Source of the DNA: Scytalidium lignicola
Taxonomy: Eukaryota > Ascomycota > Leotiomycetes
Length of the DNA: 64,000 nucleotides
Assembly: GCA_002812745.2 (NCBI GenBank)
Contig: NCSJ02000144.1
Coordinates: forward strand, 40,702 to 104,701
Reading direction: 5' to 3'
Shown here in pieces: positions 1 to 11,655 of the stretch (positions are counted from its first letter, which is position 1; the number at the start of each line of letters is the position of its first letter). The notes beneath the pieces are model-generated. The model made no database searches. It worked only from the letters and a program-made list of their open reading frames with translations, and had not been told where the DNA came from. The position numbers and the translations under genes are program-made.

Positions 1-187
1 TGCAGGAATCTTCCAGGTCCTGAATTCGCCGTTCAAATCGCTGGGCCCAGTCGCGATCATATCGCAATTGTTTAAGGTCTGTAGATATCGACAACTTAGC
101 ATTTATATATGCACCAGCCGCAACCGCAGCAGCGGCGGCGGCTGCGGCTGTAGATGTAGATATCAGGGCTCCCGAAGTAGTATCCAT
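1..187 (-). CDS. FATP/Fat1-type acyl-CoA synthetase, N-terminal exon (partial)
   Basis: The minus strand reads from an ATG at 185-187 to the window edge without a stop, giving about 62 residues. They begin MDTTSGAL, followed by an alanine-rich hydrophobic stretch (residues about 14-24, then AGAYINAKL) and the segment LRYDRDWAQRFERRIQDLED. From memory, this layout is typical of fungal very-long-chain acyl-CoA synthetases and fatty-acid transporters of the FATP family. The AMP-binding domain lies outside the window, so the family call rests on the leader alone. The divergent neighbour is a peroxisomal thiolase, which fits a fatty-acid activation role. Alternative: another membrane-anchored protein with a similar leader. 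Confidence 0.45.
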   Translation of the reverse strand, partial: MDTTSGALISTSTAAAAAAAAVAAGAYINAKLSISTDLKQLRYDRDWAQRFERRIQDLEDSC

Positions 188-593
188 TTTCAATAAAAGT
201 CAAACTTGATCAAGATGGAGATTCTGAATCAAAAGGTAGAGAATGGATAACATCAATATTTAATCGTGAAAATGGTCATATTTATCTAATATCCAGAAGT
301 TCGGCAACTTCATGTCGATGCCTCGGAGAAAGCAATTCTACCCGACGATGATTGGTTTGTGATCATTGCCGCCTCACTTGCCGAGAGTTCGGTGATCAGC
401 ACGCTCGCCGCCATTGGTCCACAGAAGACCGCATCCAAAGTTGTGTTCGAATGCAGATGCATAATAAGATGTTGTCTGTTTAGAAAGCTCCTTTATTTCT
501 CTCCATTTTCTAGTTCGTTGGTTGGGCATTTTATATCATATACTTTTCATTAATCCATTTATCATAAAGATTTCTTGGACTAAAAGTTTAATT
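188..593. promoter_or_regulatory. Divergent promoter with CCTCGG fatty-acid response motif
   Basis: This 406-bp spacer separates the acyl-CoA synthetase-like exon (minus) from the thiolase (plus). A CCTCGG hexamer lies at 321-326. CCTCGG is the established binding core of the FarA/FarB/CTF1 regulators, which induce beta-oxidation genes in aspergilli and related fungi. The motif is seen. Its use here is inferred from the neighbouring genes. Confidence 0.5.
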
Positions 594-2198
594 ATGGAGT
601 CAGCGCAGCAAAGACTAACTTCAGTAATGGGGCATCTGAATCCTTCAACCACAGCCACCGGCAAGGGCAGACTCTTACAGAAGAATCCCGATGACATTGT
701 AAGTTTGAATAGCACTAGCGTTTGTACCCTTTCCGACTGACATCCAATTCTACAAGGTAATCACTTTTGCTACAAGGACTCCTCTCACTAAAGCGCGAAA
801 GGGTGGCCTGAAGGATACTCCGGTTGAAGATCTGTTGATTGCACTTCTACAGGTAAGCTCTTTTCCTGCAATTTGATCATCTTATTTTAATTTTCCTATT
901 TTGAAAATATGCGATGATTATTAGACTGTCAAAGAGAAATCCAAGATTGACCCCAACTTGGTCGATGATGTATGTGTTGGGAATGTGCTAGCTCCTGGAC
1001 CAGCCTACCGTGCTCGTTCAGCAGTTCTCGCGGCCGGATTTCCAATAACAACTGCAGCATCCATTGCAAACCGCTTCTGCTCCTCTGGTCTTCTTGCCGT
1101 CCAACAAATTGCAAACCAGATCATCGCCGGATCCATCGATATTGGCATTGCCGCTGGCGCTGAGAGCATGAGTACCAACGCAGACGATGGAGCACCCGCC
1201 ATGAGCGATAAGATCACACAACACCCCATTGCCAGCCAAAATACTATGCCTATGGGTTACACCTCTGAGGAGGTGGCAGGACAGTTCGGCATTACTCGCC
1301 AAGCAATGGATGAATTTGCGGCGAAGTCCTTCCAAAAAGCGGAGGAGGCGCAAAAGAGAGGGTGGTTCGATGACGAGATTACTCCTATTAAAGTTCAAAT
1401 TAAAGATCCGAAGACTAGTGAATTAAAAGAGCATATAATCACTAGAGATGACGGCGTCCGCGTAGGCACTACAGCTGAATCTCTAGGCAAGATTCGGTCG
1501 GCATTTCCGCGGTGGAAACCCAGCGCCACAACCGGTGGCAACGCATCCCAAATAACTGATGGTGCGGCAGCCATCTTGCTCATGAAGCGATATAAAGCTG
1601 AGGAGCTAGGCCAGCCGATTCTTGCAAAGTTCTGCGGAGCCACGATTGTGGGATTGGAGCCTCGAATTATGGGTATAGGACCGACATATGCTATTCCGAA
1701 GATCCTGGGAAAGCTTGGTTTGGCCATTGATGACGTGGATTTGTTTGAGATTAATGAAGCTTTTGCATCTATGGTTAGTAACTTCATTTGCTTGGGTCTT
1801 AGGTTCATATTTTATATTGGGACATAACTCTCTACTGACACGGATTTTTAGGGAGTGTTCTGCGTTGAAAAGTTGAAACTTGATCCCGCAAAGGTTAATC
1901 CTAGGGGGGGCGCAATGTAAGTTTAGTATTCTTAGTATTATAGTGTACATATATGTTATCTCGACTAATCTATATTGGCAGTGCCTTGGGCCATCCCTTG
2001 GGATGCACCGGTGCACGTCAAGTTGTGACTGCTCTTTCGGAACTTCATAGGACCAACAAGCGCATTGCTGTGACATCAATGTGTGTGGGAACGGTAAGAA
2101 TTCCAAGCGTTATAATTCTACGTTAACTTTATAAGAAGGGCTAATTAAAATGTTCTTAGGGCATGGGAATGGCAGGCGTGTTCGTATCAGAACATTAA
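594..2198 (+). CDS. Peroxisomal 3-ketoacyl-CoA thiolase
   Basis: Catalyses the last, thiolytic step of fatty-acid beta-oxidation. Six exons are read by GT-AG introns: 594-698, about 757-852, about 925-1772, a short exon near 1852-1917, one near 1982-2093, and 2160-2198. The start is the ATG at 594, because it puts the PTS2 signal RLTSVMGHL (R-L-x5-H-L) at residues 7-15, so peroxisomal import is expected. The nucleophile is Cys about 119 in NRFCSSGL. ESMSTN, the NEAFAS loop and the C-terminal GHPLGCTGARQ and CVGTGMGMAGVF motifs are all present. The product is about 415 residues, normal for the family, and looks intact. Confidence 0.93.
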
Positions 2199-2647
2199 GA
2201 ACAATGCAGCCTCAATTTTCGTGGGACATAGGAAGAATATCCACATGTATATTATTGTATCAAACGTTAGACTACCACTTTCATCTCTATTTTAAGTGTA
2301 ATTAACTGTTTCACTAAGAATTGTACTGTACTTCTATGGATAGAGCATGACAGGTTTGTTATACCCAAAGGCATCCATTTTACTTTCATTTCATTTCACA
2401 AATGATATGGCAATCTGTGACCATTTCTTTGATTTAATCATTTTTATTATTATTAGCCATGCTATAGAGAAATGATGACAAGCAGCACTCGATCATAATC
2501 ACATGTTCATACAGGTGTTGTAACCACTGTGATCTATCCTTCCTGAACTCCAAAACCGGTCCCTGACATATTATACGATAAAGTGAAAATGATTCAAAAG
2601 ATAATATACGAATCATCTTGGTATAAAAATGGGGCAACGAAGACCAC
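2199..2647. other. Intergenic spacer, thiolase / Hsp20 (convergent)
   Basis: AT-rich 3' flanks of two convergent genes. I see no gene or repeat here. Confidence 0.6.
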
Positions 2648-3217
2648 TTAAGAAATTACGATTTTGCGTGTTTCGTGCTTCTTCGCTTTCGGGACAATAA
2701 TGGAAAGTATACCGTTCTTCATGGAAGCTGTGACTGCATCGTGGTCAACACGACTAGGGAAGCTAAAACAGCGAGCGAACTCACCAACGCTGCGCTCAGA
2801 GATCCAGTATTTAGCTTGTGCTTCCTCGGGCTTCTTCTGCTCTTGCTTGGCAACTTTGTTTTGGGAGGTAGCTGGCTCGTTTGGATCATCCTCCGTGGTA
2901 GGTTGGTGTTCCCTGTGGCCTTCGATTTGCTTCTGTTCCTGACTATCTTCGATAAAGCCCCGAGGTGGGGTGCTGGATTTGTAGTGTCTTTCAAAGTAAC
3001 CTCTGACGTTTAAAGTATTCTCGTCGGTGAAATCAATGGTGATGTCCTCCTGGTCGATACCAGGAAGCTCACCGTGAAGTTCATATGCATTTTCTATCTC
3101 TTTAACATCGAACTTTGGTGTAAACACTTTCTGATGATGCCCTGGGTGCGACTCACCCCGTCTGCGACTGTAACTATCAAAGTCGTCAAGCAACCGGAAG
3201 AGAGGGTGGAAAGCCAT
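2648..3217 (-). CDS. Small heat-shock protein (Hsp20/Hsp30, alpha-crystallin domain)
   Basis: Intact single-exon gene of 189 residues. The alpha-crystallin domain begins at about residue 33 (FTPKFDVKEIENAYELHGEL, then PGIDQEDI). It is split by a hydrophilic insert rich in E, Q and P (about residues 88-132), as in fungal Hsp30-type proteins, and resumes with FARCFSFPSRVD and the conserved NGILSIIVPK near the C-terminus. These are ATP-independent holdases that bind unfolding proteins. Three heat-shock elements upstream support heat induction. The MAFHPLFRLLDDFD N-terminus is also typical of the family. Confidence 0.93.
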   Translation of the reverse strand: MAFHPLFRLLDDFDSYSRRRGESHPGHHQKVFTPKFDVKEIENAYELHGELPGIDQEDITIDFTDENTLNVRGYFERHYKSSTPPRGFIEDSQEQKQIEGHREHQPTTEDDPNEPATSQNKVAKQEQKKPEEAQAKYWISERSVGEFARCFSFPSRVDHDAVTASMKNGILSIIVPKAKKHETRKIVIS

Positions 3218-3370
3218 TTTGCAAGACTGTGATTTGAAGATGAGAATAAGAGATCGGTAGTAGGGATGCTAGATAAGAATACTTGAGGCTCTTTGATTAC
3301 TGTTTCCCTGATGAATAAAAGAAAAGATCTTACCAGCTTTTACTTACAATTATATACTTACTGCATTNGA

Positions 3371-3557
3371 TTCTAGAAGATTAAAGAAGTTGCAAGACTG
3401 ATAATTGCCAGTGCATTCCAGAAACGCCGCGATTATCCAAGAAGAGAGTACGTAACGTACATCGTCACACACGTTACGCCATGCTGGTAGGAAGTCCTTA
3501 TGGGGTATTCTAGCATGTTCGAGAGGCGATTGTGGGGTACTAAAGAACATTCTGGAA
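3371..3557. promoter_or_regulatory. Cluster of heat-shock elements upstream of the Hsp20 gene
   Basis: TTCTAGAA at 3371-3378, TTCCAGAA at 3416-3423 and a three-unit GAACATTCTGGAA at 3545-3557 match the nGAAnnTTCn consensus bound by Hsf1. They lie about 155-340 bp upstream of the Hsp20 start at 3217. The rest of 3218-3956 shows no gene. Confidence 0.7.
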
Positions 3558-3956
3558 GCGACAGCCTTCCCACCTCGTGACTGATTTGGTTCCTGTAAAC
3601 TCTGTCGGAGAATGGGCCCGTTTGTTTCGCATTATTCTTGGTATCATTAATCGTATAGTGGACAAGATTATTCCATTGTACTGTATAACTTAAAAGTCTT
3701 AAGGTATTGGGGGTCAATCAAGTAGCCGGAGTTAGCATCAGAGCAGCAGCACGTGGTATACCTATACCACACGCAGTCCCACGTATCTATGGAGGTGAAT
3801 ACAATACAAATGGCCCTGAGGTCCACTATCATTACAGCGTCTAATCGGCCACTTAACCTAAGGATTGTTAGAGTTACAGGTCATTAATGCTTTGCCGAGT
3901 AGAGGCGTCTGTGAAATATGGGAATTATCGGCGAATCTCATGTGGATTTATCTAGA

Positions 3957-5716
3957 TTACACTGCTGTCTTTACAGGCACCCCCAGCGACCTCATCCGCA
4001 CCCTTAAGCCGTCCTTGGGTAAGATTGTGATCTGCAACACGCATTCAACTTCCTTGTCTGGATTCTCCAGCTCCATATGAAAGCGCCCAACTAGGGCAGC
4101 GATGAGGAAGAGCAACTCAGAGCGCGCAAAAGAGGTGCCAATGCAGCTGCGCGGGCCATGGAGGAAGGTCATGTTGGCATAGCTGCTGGTGGCGCCGCCG
4201 GAATGGCTCATGCCAGGCTTGAGCCAGCGGCTCGGATCGAAATCGGCAGCATCCGGGCCCCAGTGGCGCGGGTCGTGGTTGATGGCGCGGATGGGCAGCG
4301 CCAGCATTGTCTCGGCGGGCACGAACAATCCGTCCACGGTCGTGTCACATACTGTACGTCGCAGCGTTACGGGCACAGATGGATAGAAGCGCAGTAATTC
4401 ATTACAGAAGGCGTTGAGATAGGGCATGTTGTCAACTTTATCAGTGACCGATGGCCCCGCAGAGGGGCTTCTCACGTCCAAGTTGGCGTGGATCTCCTCG
4501 CGAAGCCGTTCTTGGATAGAGGGATGCCGGCACAGGGCATAGACAGCCCAGAGGAAGGCCGCAGATGTGGACTCGTGGCCGGCGCCCACGAAGGTCATCG
4601 TTTCATCAACCAAGTCTTCTTCACTGAAAGCGCCACTGTGCACAGCGTCAGAGACGATATCCGTGTGCATCTCATTGGCGTCGCCCTTTTTAATTGTATG
4701 TGCGCGGACGACCTCTGCTGCGACTCCACGGACGGTCTGCAGTGCTGCAGCACGGATGCGTTTCGCTCTCGAAGGTATCTTCAGGCCAAGCTGGAAGATA
4801 GTTTCTAAACCGAGACTGCGCGCCAAGCCCAGCAGCAATGTTGGCTGCCGCGAACTGCTTGTAATCCGCTTGTACTCCTGGTGAATCCTGTTCTCCGGCT
4901 CCTGCAACGATCTGAAGTCGAAGCCCATTCCAGCCACCCCGACGATATCGAGCGTGGCCCGTGTAGTCCAGTCGTGCATCTTGATGACTCGATTGCCATC
5001 TACCTCGGCCCCGATCTGGTGCTCCATCGCATCTGCCATCTGAATACTCTTGGTCCAGAAAAGCGGGTATAGGTTTTTGATGTGACGGAAAGCAAATGCT
5101 GGCGAGAGATTCTTTCGAAGAAGCTGGTCATGGTACGGATTCAGTGATTTGTGATGGTTATGAAAGAGAGCAGCAGACAGGAAGAGACGATGCTGCGGCT
5201 CACCTTGTGCTCTTCTCCTTCAGCAACAAAGAGGCCTTTGGCGAAAAGGTAGGACAAGTCAAACTTGATGTGGTCAGGCTTGACGAAGTTGTAAGGTTTG
5301 CGGACCAGGATGTCTGCTAAACCTTCAGAGTTGAGGATGAGAAGCATCTCTCTGCCATGGGGCATATAGCAGCGTAGGAGCCCATCGTGATTGAATGTGC
5401 TCGCCAATTTGGTAAAGGCTGCTTCAATGTCACGTCGATTCATCAGACGCCCAAAGAGGTTCATCTGATCCAAAAATGTAAGCGATTTTCTAGGAGATTA
5501 AAGAAAGGAATTTACCTTCGGAAGGGATTTGAAAGGAGTCAAAAAGCAAGGATATAAGACAGCTGTGTATATCAATTGGCCTAGCAGTGCAAGTCCAAAG
5601 AGGCATGCTGCGGTAATCGATCGAGACTGGTTAATCGTATACTGGGGACTTTTTGAATCAAGCACAATGGCAATCGCAGTAGAACCCGCCAACAAAGTCA
5701 TAGTAGACGGCGCCAT
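3957..5716 (-). CDS. Cytochrome P450 monooxygenase
   Basis: Three exons, 5716-5516, 5464-5204 and 5123-3957, give about 542 residues. Exon 1 carries the membrane anchor (SITAACLFGLALLGQLIYTA). Visible P450 hallmarks are the I-helix oxygen-binding motif GAGHEST, the K-helix ExxR in NELLRFYPS, the PERF-like region DPSRW and the haem loop FLHGPRSCIG with its ligand Cys. The frame is intact. P450s of this general shape oxidise terpenoid or fatty-acid-like substrates at the ER. Next come two membrane acyltransferases and a sulfotransferase-like gene, so a secondary-metabolite role is likely. The substrate cannot be told from sequence. Confidence 0.93.
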
Positions 5717-7797
5717 CTTGAGCAGATGAGACCGTTACGGCGATGTAGGTTCAAGTGGAATCAAAAAGGTTTATGAGAAGATAGAATATACCAACATCTT
5801 TGCGTAGGAGGGAACAGCATATGATAAAGATTCAAGTCTTGTTCTTGTGTCTTCGCTCTTATCGTTATCAGACTATAATCAGGCTATAATTACCTGTAAA
5901 ATAATATATAACACTCCAAATCCATAAACTTAGGGATCTCATGCGGGGGTTGAAGGTCTATCTCACAAGGGTTAGTGTTGACTGTCCATGTCCGCAGTAT
6001 GGCCGGTAAACCCGCAGGGACTACGTATACAGAACAATTTCAGGTATGATATGTACACCATGTAGAGGACAGATTGTTAGAACTGCAGACTGTCAAATTT
6101 AGATGTTTTGTGCTAACTAATCAATCCGCGAATCAAGGCGTCCCAGATTATTCTGATTACTAAAATCCTACCCTAAACAGTAAGTGGTAAACCCTAGCTA
6201 GTTCAAAGCTCCAAAATTTGAGAACCTTCGATATTCTCTTATCTTCAGCTCCTTGTAAGATCCGTGTCACTTACCATAAGGAGTGTTACTCTACATTCTA
6301 GATTAGTAATCTAGTATTGAAAGCCACAAACTATTGTACCGTACTACACGACCTCAGCGGTCATTCCCCCCCNAAAAAGGAAAATCACCGAAAAGGAAGA
6401 GTTACTAAGCACTACTTGCGTCCTAAATGTGGAGGGAAAAAAGGGTCTTCTACAAGGGTCACGAGCTATTAGCCAAGGACCGCAGGGGCCTCGTAAACAT
6501 ATTTGGGTAATTTTTGGACTAGAGACCCACGACGTTAGAGACCGAGCAATTCGGTAGGCAAGAATAGAAGTTTTCTGAGGTGAGAGTCGAAATATTTGCT
6601 AGTGGATAGTACAGTACAGCAGTGATGTAGTGTTGTAGATCAAACCATCTCAACAACTCACTTTTACTCGTTAGGAGTCAAATATTATTACCTTCCAACC
6701 GTAAATATTTCACATCCCGAAGAGAAAACTCAAAATTTCGTTTAAAGATTACATATGTTTTCAGCAGGATCGCAGGAGTAACTTAATAGGTGTTCCGGCT
6801 GGCCAGTTGGCCAATAAGCCGGCCGGGAAAGCCCGATATTTTGCACCAGCCTAGCAGCTAGCTGATACACTAATATGGTCAACATGACAATATTTTCATT
6901 TTCATTTAACAACTAATTTAACATAATAATTAAGTAATATGTTGTAATTTAGTGACTGAAATGTTATAATTATATGATTGATATACTGTGATTTAGCAAT
7001 TGGCGTGCTGTAATTATAGTAAGTAATACGCTGTGATAGCTACAAGGTATGTATAAATTATTTAAATCACAACAGAGCATAGGGAGGAATTTAATCTGTA
7101 ACTTCAAATTCCGATACTACCAGCGTCTAACCGAGTACCTGTCACAGTCCCCAAAAGTAAGCATCTCCACACCCTCGTAACTATTGTAAGCTTGATTTAA
7201 TATTCTGCTTTCGAAAGTAAACCCTACGTGGCATACCAGAATAAGTAGGTGGGTTCTGTCAGCTCACCATCAACCATTAATACAATATACTAAAATAGTA
7301 TGAAGTCTCCCTTCCAACAAAGTAGTTTTTACTGTAGGCAATATATTAAAAAAANTATGAACATGCATTAGCGCCAACACCACTTATTCCATTTGTAAGC
7401 GCATGCTCTGGAGATAAAAGAGAAATATCAAGTTTCCGGAGTTTTTATTTTATTTTAATTTAAATAAACCGTAAAAAGCAGGGGACAAAAACATCCTCGG
7501 CGTAAAAGGACTCTTGCTGCTGTAATACCATCTTCATCATTATGACCAGGGCAAAGACGTCATTGTCCCTACCCGCATAGCATTCGACTACTTTCTCTAT
7601 GTATAATATGTAGCCCTGAGAAATATGAGAGCTCATATCCATAAAGGCAGGAGCTAGATGCTCACACCCAAAGCCGATCTTTATATAGTTGGGTCTGCAT
7701 TTTCATCGTGCCTATTATTATGCTCTTGGTTCTGTGTTATCATTAAAACCGTTCTTTTATTCCTTTTGGGCTTCAATTTCCCCCAAATTTACTCAAG
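5717..7797. other. Long gene-free spacer, partly AT-rich
   Basis: About 2.1 kb with no credible coding region. It becomes AT-rich after about 6880. A GC-rich hairpin-like block around 6794-6825 (CCGGCT...AGCCGG enclosing two TGGCCA copies) stands out from its surroundings. Ns at about 6373 and 7355 sit beside homopolymers. It is probably decayed repeat, but no element ends were identified. Confidence 0.4.
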
Positions 7798-9253
7798 ATG
7801 TCTGCCAATATGCCCACGGACATGTGGGATGGCCGAGTCTACTTCGTGCTTGGCATTGCCTCAGCACCACTGCTCCTCATGCTGCACCCGAATTCGGTAA
7901 TTCGTCGTATGCTATACTACACACCACTGGCACTGTTGCTCTGTGCTTATCATGCACCACTTGGATCGAAGACAGCCGGATCGCCATCAACGGGTGCATA
8001 TCAGTTCGGCATCCTGCTTGCCAGCTGGACCATGCGCATTCTGGATCGTATGTATCTCAACGACCCTGAAGCAACTTTCTTGCGTATTGATAATGGAGAA
8101 ACTAAGTCTCCATTGACTTATACTCCTCTACAGAAGCTAGGATGGGCGTTGGAGCTCATGTGCGTGACTCGTGGTATTGGTTGGAACTGGCAGATTGCAC
8201 AAATTCCTCCACAAAAACCGCGAAGCCGTCGCTCTTTCTTCCTTATGAAGGCGCGTAAGGCGATACTTACAATTGGCATGCTGTATATTGTCAGGATGGC
8301 AGCGACAGCATTGCTCCAGCTTGCTGAGAATGTTGACAGAGCTAATAAGTGGGCAAAGCTACTGCTTCACCCCGCCTTCTTGCACTCCTTTATGTACGCC
8401 TCGTGGGCATTTGTGGTTTACAGCTCTCTCAATCTGGCAGAGAACATTCTTGCGTTTGTTTTTGTTGGTCTGCGTATCACGCAATGTTGGAGTCAACCAG
8501 AGATGTGGCCGTCTATTTTCGGTAGCATTAAAGAGAGCTACGGGATCCGACGAAGCTGGGGGTAAGTTCAATTTTTGAAATATTATCTTTTTATTGCTTT
8601 CTCTCTTTTAAATTGCAGTCACATTGTAGTTGAGAGTAAGGTGAAATAGAGGCTGACATAATTAATGCAAATAGGCTTTTCTGGCACCAGAACATGAGAC
8701 GGGTACTTCACACCCTCTATCCCTCTTGTGTTGTTGCCGTTATACTAATTCCCAATTACCTCTAGGCCTGCCAGTCACCCGCAACATTTTTNGCTGCAAA
8801 ACATATATTTCCTAGAGAAACCCCAAACTCGTGTGACTGTGCTCTCCCGCAGATATCTCCGATTGTTACTGATCTTTTTTTTNCTCCGGAGTAATCCATG
8901 CCGGCGGTTCTTTCTACATGACTCAACGACAAATCAACGTTACTGATGGCGGTAATATCATTGGTTTTATATATCAAGCCATATCACTGGTGGCAGAAGA
9001 CTCTGTGCTGTGGTTACTGGGCATTGATGACAGGCAGCCCCCGTCACCCCTACGACGTCTAATAGGCTACACATTAGTTCATGGCTATGCCGCGTACGCA
9101 ACACCGACACTCAAAGTACTACCCCTTGCCAGAGATCATGGGTTAGAGGCAGCTGGTAGCCCCATTATGATTGGGGTGAAAATGGTGGGACTCGGCGCAC
9201 AGGGTGTGCTGAAAAACCCCTTTGCTACAATGATTGGCTCTTTTAATATTTGA
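7798..9253 (+). CDS. Wax-synthase-like membrane O-acyltransferase (copy 1)
   Basis: Exons 7798-8561, 8675-8702 and 8766-9253; intron 2 has a clear CTAAT branch point. The frame in exon 3 is open only if the Ns at 8792 and 8883 are skipped. This then joins the WHQ motif (FWHQNMRR) to the conserved histidine block SGVIHAGGSFYMTQ and the C-terminal membrane segments. Several hydrophobic helices are visible (YFVLGIASAPLLLML; SWAFVVYSSLNLAENILAFV). The family (MBOAT_2, wax synthase domain) includes fungal acetyltransferases of terpenoid and meroterpenoid pathways. A second, divergent copy lies at 11.6-12.9 kb. The acyl donor and acceptor are unknown. Confidence 0.85.
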
Positions 9254-9731
9254 ATATCTGTATGCTAGGTGCACATAAGATAGGATGAGTTTACCATTTA
9301 AATAGCACGAAAAATTGAGATTTCTCTATATGTTCTAATTTGTGCTGAGATGATGCTATGAATGACATTCATATAAAATGCTATCATCATTTAAGGCAAC
9401 GTTCAACTGGAAAAGTAAAATATATTTTTGCTTATATTAATATAATTAGATGTGTAACTGCTATATTAATATGAGAATAGAAGACCTATAAATTTAATGT
9501 CTGCTTTTCAAATTTACGAAGCTGTCACTAGTGTCTCTGGCTGCGAGATTTGATACTTAAGATATTTTGGAAGCAACTCTGTAACCCGAAGTCTGGAAAA
9601 TACTATAACTACTTCTTTAGAGAGAATTTAATTGCTATTAAAATCTAAGAATATCCGCTAGTCTGCTATAATCAAAGATAGTCTTCCATGTGTTCACCAG
9701 AAATAACCACAGAATAACTCCAGGCCTATCA
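9254..9731. other. Convergent intergenic spacer
   Basis: AT-rich 3' flanks between the first acyltransferase and the sulfotransferase-like gene. Nothing recognisable. Confidence 0.5.
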
Positions 9732-10856
9732 TTAGTCAACAACCAAAACAAACTTTCTCAAGTAATTGTAATCATCCATTTGCAATTCGGCAGCTTCCTT
9801 GACCTTGTTTGCACCCTCAACACCAAACTCCCGAACCCAACTATAGTAAGGATGGTCGCTATTTCCCTGATTCTTGGCTCCTAGGCCCGTTGAAGTCAGA
9901 ACAGCCTTGTGAAAATATACAGAAACTCCCCATCTATCAATCACTGCAGCTGCCCTTTCCTGATCTTCAGTCTTGTCCCATTGTAGGATTGATGGATCGT
10001 ATGGGATACCAGTCTTTTTGCAGTAGGTAGATATTATCTTATCTGGGTGTTTCATTAAATCTTCAGCATCAATAACGCAGATATTATCTCCTTCAGCGTG
10101 TGAAAAATGATTATCATGATTATGCACGCCATTTGTTAATTCACCGAATTTACGAACTGGGGATTGTCCTATTAACCTCTCTTCAAGGAGGTACACGAAC
10201 AGATGGCGAAGCTCAGAGTAACCCAGGTCATCCGTATTAAACTCCTTTACCTTACTGCGTTCTCGTTGGCCAGGCAGGCTCAACCGATAATAACTCGGGA
10301 CCGCAAGATAGGGATGGCGAATTAAAAAGGTGAAGTGTAATTTTGCCAACTCCGATCGTGGAAGAAGAGTTGGGTTCTTAGGTTCTGGGGTGTCTAGACC
10401 AAATGACGATGCTATATGAAGTAAGTGGCCAGGAGCTGGGAAGAGAAAGAAAGCCATCTCCTTCATAAATAGTCGCTTGTGCTTTGTTGGTAGCGGAATT
10501 AGCTACAGAAAGGAGTGGAAAGCCTACGGGTTGAGTAAATAGAGCTTCTTACTTGTGACACACTAGTCTTTTGCCATTCCAATATGTTGTCCATAACTTT
10601 CTTGTAGGTGGCATCAATAAAGCCGCTTGCAGCTCTGACATCGTCATATCGCCCTAGCTGTCGCTCAGAGCCCAGCCAATAGGCATCACCAAAAGGTTCA
10701 TGAAGACAATTGACATTCTGTTGATTTTGGATAAAAACCTGGATATAGAAATTAGAAAAGCAGACTTTTAAGGTTTCGGGAAAAGCATACTCGCTCAAAG
10801 GCGGATGACCGTGACCTGGGATGTGCTACAAGTACAAGCGGCTTCGAATTTTCCAT
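9732..10856 (-). CDS. Sulfotransferase-like P-loop protein
   Basis: Three exons, 10856-10791, 10738-10553 and 10502-9732, give about 340 residues. The first 22-residue exon carries the nucleotide-binding loop HPRSRSSAFERVF, which resembles the 5'-phosphosulfate-binding loop of sulfotransferases. LIRHPYLAVPSYYR resembles the 3'-phosphate-binding motif. CLHEPFGDAYWLGSER after the loop is typical of a fungal P-loop family often annotated as sulfotransferase or aminotransferase-like. It is convergent with copy 1 of the acyltransferase and divergent from copy 2, so it probably belongs to the same gene group. Whether it transfers sulfate is not proven by sequence. Confidence 0.75.
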
Positions 10857-11655
10857 AACTGCTGTCTACAACCTTATATATGCGAATGATAACTCTGGGG
10901 ATTTAAACAAAAGGCGCATAGAGTTTAATTGAAATCTTGGAAGGCTTTGGGAAATTGTTTATTTAAATGATTGGCTATCTACTGTATCTCCATAATTGAA
11001 TGCCAAATCTTAGACCCTGCTTGGTAACACAATGAGCGTGGCCTAGGTAGTACGAGTCAGCTTCCTAGAGGACACGGTTGGTTTCTACGGAAATAAGTCA
11101 TGTATGCCTCTACATAATGAAGGTAGTTTCGGAGCAGCTAAATTACTATAGTAAAAACAAATACTCGAATAGGCTAGCTAGATCTTCCTTGTAAGCGTTA
11201 TTCTGGATCTATCGGTACAAGTTGCTCCCCACCCTCGGCCTTTGCCGAAGGATTTACTAGTAAGTTAAATAACTTATTGTAACTTAGTATCAGCTGTAAG
11301 CTGATTAGATATCCGTAAATAATTCCGCAGGGTTTTCTTGAATTATAATAACTTTGTCAGGAAGCTTTTTAAAAATTAGTGGAGCTAGAAAACACATCTA
11401 ATTATAAATATTACTGTAATAAATTTATGATAATGATAAAAAAAGCCTAATTGTATTTTACCTAGTAAATTTAGCAGATGTAATTATAGCAAGCACTCTC
11501 ATCCTAGCGTCCTCGAACACTTTTATTAACAGTCCTTCGAAGGCGCTCTCGTGGTTCAGAGCTACACTAATAATCTTTATTGATATCTTCGTTTGGGCAG
11601 AAACTTTGCAAGCTATTTGCTACCTCCTGGGGCATCAAAAGTTTATCTTTTACAG
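10857..11655. other. Divergent intergenic region
   Basis: About 800 bp between the divergent sulfotransferase-like gene and the second acyltransferase. It is AT-rich in the right half. It presumably holds both promoters. No specific site was recognised. Confidence 0.45.

Noticed and set aside
4158..5072. Several plus-strand open readings over the P450 gene
   Set aside because: They are antisense shadows of a gene with complete P450 motifs, with no domains of their own.
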